DNA of 10,259 nucleotides from Chamaesiphon sp. (GTDB lineage Bacteria > Cyanobacteriota > Cyanobacteriia > Cyanobacteriales > Chamaesiphonaceae): contig JAJAYU010000412.1 in assembly GCA_026786125.1 (NCBI GenBank), positions 1-10,259 on the forward strand, given 5' to 3'. The position numbers and the translations under genes were made by a program. The notes beneath the pieces were generated by a model that was not told the DNA's origin, did no database searches, and saw nothing but the letters and a program-made list of their open reading frames with translations. Shown here piece after piece: positions 5,946 through 10,259 of the stretch (positions within the stretch are counted from its first letter, which is position 1; every line of letters starts with the position of its first letter).

Positions 5946-6887
5946 CTAACTGTGCTTTCGATACCACTCGATCGTGTTTTTCAGACCTTGCTCAATCTGA
6001 ACCTGGGCAGTAAATCCAAAGTATTCAGTTGCTTTTTGAGTGTCCAAACAGCGGCGGGGTTGACCATTTGGTTTATCAGATTGCCAGACGATTTCACCTT
6101 GATAATCCATTAGTTTACAGATTAAAGTAATCAGATCTTTAATCGTAATTTCATAGTTGGTACCTAAGTTTACGGGATCTGCTCGATCATAATCAGTAGT
6201 AGCGATCGCAATTCCCCTTGCAGCATCATCGACATAAATAAACTCCCGACTAGGACTACCATCACCCCAGACTTTAATCTGCTTATCTCCAGCAATTTGG
6301 GCTTCATGTACCTTCCGAATTAATGCCGGAATTACATGAGAACTTTCAGGTTTAAAGTTATCGGCAGGGCCATATAAATTCACTGGTAATAGATAAATAC
6401 CATTGAATCCATATTGCTGACGGTAAGATTGTAGTTGCACCAGCAAAGCTTTTTTAGCGATACCATAAGGTGCATTAGTTTCTTCAGGATACCCGTTCCA
6501 AATATCCTCTTCTTTAAATGGTACGGGTGTGAATTTAGGGTAGGCACAAATTGTCCCAACACAGACAAATTTAGCCACACCAGCTTGATAAGCTGCATGG
6601 ATAAGTTGGGTACCCATCATCAAGTTGTCATAGAATAATTCGGCTGGTTTAATTTGATTTAAACCAATGCCGCCGACATGTGCTGCCATGTGAACGATCA
6701 CATCTTGATTCTTGACTGCTGTATGACAGTTTTCTAGTACTCGGAGGTCACAATCGGCGGATCTAGGGATGGTAATATTGGCAGGATTCGCACCGAGAGC
6801 AACGAGTTGGCTGATAACTTGTTGTCCGAGAAATCCAGCTCCGCCAGTTACGAGAATTCGTTTTGTGGATAGATCTAATTTTGTCAT
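5946..6887 (-). CDS. fcl: GDP-L-fucose synthase
   Basis: This is a bifunctional epimerase/reductase that turns GDP-4-keto-6-deoxy-D-mannose into GDP-L-fucose with NADPH, the step after Gmd. The 313-residue protein is a complete extended-SDR fold. Its dinucleotide motif is G15-G-A-G-F-L-G, and Y141 and K145 of Y-x-x-x-K are present. The two residues used for epimerisation in E. coli Fcl also have counterparts: C114 in G-T-I-C-A-Y-P and H184 in E-S-S-H-V-I-P-A-L. The third SDR position is Thr112 rather than Ser, a common conservative change. S-R-E-F-I-Y-V-D-D (about 213-221) is typical of the family. The start is ATG 6887, without a clear Shine-Dalgarno sequence. It follows gmd with a 229-bp repeat-filled spacer, so co-transcription is likely but not certain. 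Confidence 0.95.
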   Translation of the reverse strand: MTKLDLSTKRILVTGGAGFLGQQVISQLVALGANPANITIPRSADCDLRVLENCHTAVKNQDVIVHMAAHVGGIGLNQIKPAELFYDNLMMGTQLIHAAYQAGVAKFVCVGTICAYPKFTPVPFKEEDIWNGYPEETNAPYGIAKKALLVQLQSYRQQYGFNGIYLLPVNLYGPADNFKPESSHVIPALIRKVHEAQIAGDKQIKVWGDGSPSREFIYVDDAARGIAIATTDYDRADPVNLGTNYEITIKDLITLICKLMDYQGEIVWQSDKPNGQPRRCLDTQKATEYFGFTAQVQIEQGLKNTIEWYRKHS

Positions 6888-6933
6888 TTATTCTATTAAT
6901 TTAGTTGTAAAAATATTTCCTTCATCACAATTT

Positions 6934-6966
6934 TGTAGGTTGGGTTTCATTCTTCAACCCAACATC
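6934..6966. repeat. Hairpin repeat, loop-inverted copy of the 4426 element
   Basis: TGTAGG (6934-6939) leads into the stem GTTGGGTT (6939-6946) and AACCCAAC (6956-6963) with a 9-base loop. The 25-bp hairpin 6939-6963 is the exact reverse complement of 4430-4454, yet both copies carry GTAG on their left side on the plus strand. The rest of the gmd-fcl spacer holds a further TAGTG-containing repeat (about 6964-7007), the palindrome at 7052-7087, and a CCTACA end at 7102-7107. The whole 6934-7107 stretch may therefore be one composite element. Confidence 0.6.
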
Positions 6967-7051
6967 ACTAGGAACTTATCGATCTCTAGTGGGGTTGGGC
7001 GGGTTCGTTCTAAATTTATCTTTGCATTAGGTGATTTTTAGCATAAAGCGG

Positions 7052-7087
7052 CGTTTTATTCGGGGGGAACCCCCGAATAAAAAAACG
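7052..7087. repeat. Long perfect palindrome downstream of gmd
   Basis: TTTTATTCGGGGG (7054-7066) pairs perfectly with CCCCCGAATAAAA (7070-7082) around a 3-base loop. The outer CG/CG bases extend it with a bulge of three A. The GC-rich top and AT-rich base would make a very stable hairpin. It lies about 30-65 bp beyond the gmd stop. No T-run follows it on either strand, so it is not a textbook terminator. It may still block exonucleases or attenuate transcription between gmd and fcl, or be a dispersed genomic repeat. Confidence 0.7.
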
Positions 7088-7116
7088 ACAAGACACCCGC
7101 CCCTACAGATTGTTAA

Positions 7117-8208
7117 TTAATCATGCATGGTTGCTAGTGCTTGACGGACGATCGCGATATCCGGTAGTGTCTCTTCACCTGCATAGTTAGGCGATTTTAA
7201 GCCGAGCGCATGGAGATCGGTATCAACCATCAGATGAACTAATTCGGTGAAAGTAACTGTTGGTTTCCAGCCGAGTTTGGTTTGGGCTTTGGTTGGATCG
7301 CCGATGAGCAATTCTACTTCTGCTGGGCGTAAATAACGGGCATCAAACTCGACATAATCTTTCCAATTGAGATCGACATAATCAAAAGCAACCGTCAGAA
7401 ATTCGTGGATTGCATGAGTTTCACCAGTTGCGATTACATAGTCATCTGGTGCATCCTGTTGCAGCATCAACCACATCGCGACCACATAATCTTTGGCGTA
7501 ACCCCAATCGCGTTTTGATTCGAGATTCCCTAGATAGAGTTTATCCTGTTGCTTCGCCATAATCCGAGCGATCGCACGGGTAATTTTGCGCGTCACAAAT
7601 GTTTCGCCCCGACGAGGAGATTCGTGATTGAATAAAATTCCGTTGCAACCAAAGATATTATAAGATTCGCGATAATTGATGGTTTGCCAGTGGGCAAAAA
7701 GTTTGCCACAGGCATAGGGACTACGTGGGTAGAATGGGGTCGTTTCCGATTGGGGGACTTCCTGTACCAAACCGTACATTTCTGAGGAGCCAGCTTGATA
7801 ATAGCGGACTTGGAGTTTTGTCCGCTGCTCGTAGTCACGAATTGCTTCCAGCAACCGCAGCGCGCCCATTGCGACGGTATCAACGGTATATTCTGGGGCA
7901 TCAAAACTGACCCGAACGTGGGATTGAGCACCCAGATTGTAGATTTCTTGGGGCTTGGTGAGTTCTAATAAACGGCGGAGCGTTACGCCATCGGCTAAGT
8001 CGCCGTAGTGGAGAAATAATTTTGCCCCTGGAGTGTGGGGATCTTGGTACAGGTGTTCGATTCGATCGGTATTGAAAGTCGATGTCCGCCGGATGATGCC
8101 ATGAACTTCGTAGCCTTTGGACAAGAGCAGTTCGGCTAGGTAGGAGCCATCTTGTCCGGTGATACCTGTAATTAATGCACGTTTTGTTTCAGTCATTTTA
8201 GCCGCCAT
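7117..8208 (-). CDS. gmd: GDP-mannose 4,6-dehydratase
   Basis: The enzyme converts GDP-D-mannose to GDP-4-keto-6-deoxy-D-mannose, the first committed step to GDP-L-fucose and related deoxysugars. The 363-residue protein is a full-length extended SDR. Its cofactor motif is G15-I-T-G-Q-D-G. The R-R-T-S-T-F-N segment (40-46) and the N-L-G-A-Q-S-H-V segment (91-98) are diagnostic of Gmd. The active-site set S141-S142-E143 and Y165-A-C-G-K169 is intact. [12 protein letters not shown] (194-205) and R-D-W-G-Y-A-K-D-Y (233-241) are signature segments. ATG 8208 is chosen as the start; a second in-frame ATG at 8196 (residue 5) is equally possible, since neither has a clear Shine-Dalgarno sequence. It is 79 bp downstream of the sugar phosphotransferase and supplies substrate to the fcl product. 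Confidence 0.96.
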   Translation of the reverse strand: MAAKMTETKRALITGITGQDGSYLAELLLSKGYEVHGIIRRTSTFNTDRIEHLYQDPHTPGAKLFLHYGDLADGVTLRRLLELTKPQEIYNLGAQSHVRVSFDAPEYTVDTVAMGALRLLEAIRDYEQRTKLQVRYYQAGSSEMYGLVQEVPQSETTPFYPRSPYACGKLFAHWQTINYRESYNIFGCNGILFNHESPRRGETFVTRKITRAIARIMAKQQDKLYLGNLESKRDWGYAKDYVVAMWLMLQQDAPDDYVIATGETHAIHEFLTVAFDYVDLNWKDYVEFDARYLRPAEVELLIGDPTKAQTKLGWKPTVTFTELVHLMVDTDLHALGLKSPNYAGEETLPDIAIVRQALATMHD

Positions 8209-8263
8209 TACTCAAATCTCTGGGTTTGAAGTTCCCGTATTTATATTACGCCCAAATTGCCAC

Positions 8264-8290
8264 CTATCCCCTATTCCCTATCCCCTCTCA
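8264..8290. repeat. Heptad repeat, CTATYCC type, at phosphotransferase 3' end
   Basis: CTATCCC, CTATTCC, CTATCCC and a degenerate CTCTCA fill 8264-8290. The stop codon of the minus-strand sugar phosphotransferase (8288-8290) lies in the last, degenerate copy. The same heptad family occurs at 1813-1827 and next to the gltA 3' end. Confidence 0.7.
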
Positions 8291-9013
8291 ATATGCCCCA
8301 TTATTCTTAGTCATCACCGTTAACAGAATTGTCCTAAACACAATCTGGAGATCCAACCAAAAATTACGATCTTTTACATAGCGAACATCGATCCTAATTC
8401 TGTCGTCGTAAGGAATGTCATTCCGCCCAGAAACCTGCCATAATCCAGTAATTCCAGGGCTAATCGTCAATACTTGATCGATATCTTTGCCATAGCGTTC
8501 GAGTTCTTCAGGTACGAGTGGACGAGGACCAACTACACTCATTTCTCCTTTAAGCACATTGAAAAACTGGGGAAACTCGTCGAGATTGGTGATTCGCAGA
8601 AACTTGCCGATCCTAGTAATCCGAGGATCTTGCTTGAGCTTGAAATTTTCTGAAAATTCCTGACGGAGCGCGTCCGATTGTGCGATCATTTGTTCGAGAT
8701 GTAGATCGGCATCAGGAATCATTGTCCTAAACTTAATGCAATAGAAGTGTTGACGATTTTTGCCGACACGTTCTTGGATATAGAAAACTGCACCGGATGA
8801 AGTAAGTGCGATCGATCCAGCTAGTAATAAATAGACTGGAGCACACAATATCAGTACTGATAACGAAAAGACAATATCGAATAGCCGCTTGACTAGATCA
8901 CTAGATCTTAGCGTTGACTTTGGAACTAGAGTTTTAGACAATCTTTTTGAAGTAATTTGACTAACTTCGGTCGCTTTATTCCTCAATTTCACTTTATTAC
9001 TAATGTTTCTCAC
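8288..9013 (-). CDS. Polyprenyl-phosphate sugar-1-phosphate transferase (short form)
   Basis: This initiating enzyme of polysaccharide synthesis transfers a sugar-1-phosphate from a nucleotide sugar to an undecaprenyl-type phosphate at the inner face of the plasma membrane. At 241 residues it is the small monotopic form, without the multi-helix N-terminal part of full-length WcaJ/WbaP. A basic leader (1-38) precedes K42-R-L-F-D, and a single re-entrant hydrophobic helix spans about 46-70 with P59. The catalytic core shows E81-R-V-G, F95-R-T-M, D129-P-R-I-T, the Asp-Glu pair D145-E146 in T-N-L-D-E-F-P-Q, V161-G-P-R-P and P186-G-I-T-G-L-W-Q-V-S-G-R. The end N-N-G-A-Y is typical. GTG 9013 is preferred because GGAG lies 9 bases upstream and an in-frame stop lies two codons before it. 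The sugar specificity (glucose, galactose or other) cannot be read. It is 50 bp after the GT4 gene. Confidence 0.93.
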   Translation of the reverse strand: MRNISNKVKLRNKATEVSQITSKRLSKTLVPKSTLRSSDLVKRLFDIVFSLSVLILCAPVYLLLAGSIALTSSGAVFYIQERVGKNRQHFYCIKFRTMIPDADLHLEQMIAQSDALRQEFSENFKLKQDPRITRIGKFLRITNLDEFPQFFNVLKGEMSVVGPRPLVPEELERYGKDIDQVLTISPGITGLWQVSGRNDIPYDDRIRIDVRYVKDRNFWLDLQIVFRTILLTVMTKNNGAY

Positions 9014-9022
9014 CCTCTATTA

Positions 9023-9026
9023 CTCC
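9023..9026 (-). promoter_or_regulatory. Shine-Dalgarno deciding the GTG start of the phosphotransferase
   Basis: On the minus strand GGAG ends 9 bases before GTG 9013. The next in-frame GTG (codon 8, at 8992) has no such site. This supports the GTG at 9013 as the start. Confidence 0.5.
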
Positions 9027-9063
9027 GTTCTATTAACTACATGCACTTTCAAGTCAACTAGAC

Positions 9064-10224
9064 TTAATCCTGTTCTGGTTGATTTCCCGATTGCCACTGC
9101 TGGCAGTAGAGATCGAGTAAACTCAGATATCGCGATCGAAATACTGAGGCTGCAAAGCCTTCAGCATGGGCACGAATCTGTTCTGATTGAAACTGTTTTG
9201 CATAAGTTTCAAACGTAGCGACAGCGGCTAGGATTGCTGCTGTAGTTTGAGTGGGAAAGAGGATTCCCGTACCATCATCGGGGTGAAAGCGGATGTCTAG
9301 AACAGTTTCAGCAGCACCACCAACGCCATAAGCGATCACGGGTGTGCCACAAGCTTGAGCTTCTACTAATACAATGCCAAAATCCTCGCAAGCTGCATAG
9401 ACAAATGCCTTAGCGCGAGCTAAATAATCTTGGACAACGGAATTTGGCTGGAAACCTAACACTTTGACGTTAGGCTGGGCAATTTGTTGCAATTTTTTCA
9501 ATTCTGTTCCCGTGCCGATGACGACGAGATTTTTACCATTTTGATTGAATGCTTCGACAATTGGGGCGACTTGTTTGTAGCCAACTAGACGGCAGACTGT
9601 CAGATAAAAATCTTCTTTATCTGGATTACAAGTAAATCTGTCGATATCTACAGGTGGATACACAACATCCGCATGGCGACGATAACATCGCCAAATCCGG
9701 CTGGCGGTGAAGTGAGAATTGGCGATAAAATGGTCTACCCGATTGGCGGAGATCACATCCCACTGACGCAATTGGTGGAGCAGATAGCGGGTCAAAATAC
9801 CTGGTAAGCCATGTCCGAGTCGGCTTTGGTCTAAGTAATCAAAAGTCAGATCCCAGGCATAGCGCATCGGCGTATGGGAGTAGCAGACGTGCAATTGTTG
9901 GGGGGTAGTAATGATCCCTTTGGCGACAGCATGGGCGGAGGATAAGATCACATCATACTTTCTAAGGTCTAGTTGTTCGATCGCGATCGGCATCAAGGGC
10001 AAATATTTCTGGACACCACTCTTGGCTCCAGGTAGGTTTTGGAGGAAAGTTGTACCAATCTTGCGCTGGTAAAGATAACTCTCTGGATTGGTAGATTCAA
10101 AATCAATCAGCGCATACAGATCCGCATCGATAAACTCTAAGATTTCTTTAACGACTAGCTCCGAACCTCCCGTGGCTTTGGGAGTTAGCCATTCATGTAC
10201 TAGGGCGTAGTTGAGGTCAGACAT
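9064..10224 (-). CDS. GT4-family (WbaZ-like) glycosyltransferase
   Basis: A 386-residue GT-B glycosyltransferase that probably adds a hexose (mannose in WbaZ-type relatives) to a lipid-linked glycan at the cytoplasmic face of the membrane. The N-terminal acceptor domain has H10-E-W-L-T, G-G-S-E (19-22), Y-L-P-L-M-P-I-A-I-E-Q-L-D-L (74-87) and the C-Y-S-H-T-P-M-R-Y-A-W-D segment (114-125), which I associate with the WbaZ-like subfamily. The donor domain has R212 and K217 of R-x4-K, the E-x7-E pair E280/E288 within C-E-D-F-G-I-V-L-V-E-A, and G-G-A-A-E-T (302-307). There are no membrane segments. The start is ATG 10224; no Shine-Dalgarno sequence is visible, and the 5' side is a CACCATY heptad tract. 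It is the first gene of the polysaccharide block inside this window; more genes may lie beyond the right edge. Confidence 0.92.
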   Translation of the reverse strand: MSDLNYALVHEWLTPKATGGSELVVKEILEFIDADLYALIDFESTNPESYLYQRKIGTTFLQNLPGAKSGVQKYLPLMPIAIEQLDLRKYDVILSSAHAVAKGIITTPQQLHVCYSHTPMRYAWDLTFDYLDQSRLGHGLPGILTRYLLHQLRQWDVISANRVDHFIANSHFTASRIWRCYRRHADVVYPPVDIDRFTCNPDKEDFYLTVCRLVGYKQVAPIVEAFNQNGKNLVVIGTGTELKKLQQIAQPNVKVLGFQPNSVVQDYLARAKAFVYAACEDFGIVLVEAQACGTPVIAYGVGGAAETVLDIRFHPDDGTGILFPTQTTAAILAAVATFETYAKQFQSEQIRAHAEGFAASVFRSRYLSLLDLYCQQWQSGNQPEQD

Positions 10225-10233
10225 TGAGGAAAG

Positions 10234-10259
10234 GGTGGATGGTGGATGGTGAATGGTGA
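10234..10259. repeat. Heptad repeat, GGTGRAT type, upstream of the GT4 gene
   Basis: GGTGGAT, GGTGGAT, GGTGAAT and a partial GGTGA run to the window edge. This is the reverse complement of the CACCATY family at 3106-3137. It begins 9 bases before the GT4 start codon (in transcription sense), so it occupies the place where a leader or ribosome-binding region would be. Its full length is cut off by the window end. Confidence 0.75.

Noticed and set aside
7052..7087. Intrinsic terminator for gmd
   Set aside because: The stem is excellent, but no T-tract follows it in the minus-strand direction, so I annotate it as a palindromic repeat only.

Overview
The window reads as chromosomal DNA of a cyanobacterium. 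The evidence is a plastid-sensor-kinase type (Hik2-like) histidine kinase, a CCB1-like cytochrome b6f assembly protein found only in oxygenic phototrophs, a cyanobacterial-type citrate synthase, four copies of the HIP1 octamer GCGATCGC (near 490, 799, 6202 and 7568), and abundant heptameric short tandem repeats (STRR type) between genes. The genus cannot be fixed from sequence alone.

Layout. The left edge (about 83-352, + strand) holds the 3' part of a small Rieske [2Fe-2S] protein gene. It lacks its N-terminal part and has an in-frame stop, so it is most likely a pseudogene. It converges, with a 25-bp gap, on a minus-strand GAF-type sensor histidine kinase (378-1712). A 240-bp spacer with nested inverted repeats separates the kinase from a divergent plus-strand gene for a small basic protein of unknown function (1953-2366), which ends in a convincing intrinsic terminator (2408-2444). 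Everything from 10224 down to 2490 is on the minus strand. In transcription order: a WbaZ-like GT4 glycosyltransferase, a polyprenyl-phosphate sugar phosphotransferase, GDP-mannose 4,6-dehydratase (gmd), GDP-L-fucose synthase (fcl), a four-carbon acid sugar kinase family (DUF1537) protein, citrate synthase (gltA), and a three-helix membrane protein resembling CCB1.

How the genes work together. The right half is an exopolysaccharide/O-antigen type block: the phosphotransferase loads the first sugar on a lipid carrier, the GT4 enzyme probably adds a further sugar, and Gmd plus Fcl convert GDP-mannose to GDP-L-fucose as a donor. The middle and left genes are housekeeping or regulatory (TCA-cycle entry, b6f biogenesis, redox signalling) and show no clear functional link with the polysaccharide genes. 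No RNA genes, CRISPR arrays, complete insertion sequences or phage genes were seen.

The most unusual feature is the spacer DNA. Short tandem repeats (period 7, once period 8) sit in most minus-strand gene junctions. In four genes the stop codon lies inside, or at the edge of, such a tract, so the last codons are partly written by the repeat. Two junctions also carry hairpin elements with GTAGG...CCTAC ends. Their 25-bp hairpin cores are exact reverse complements of each other. No previously undescribed multi-gene system is evident.
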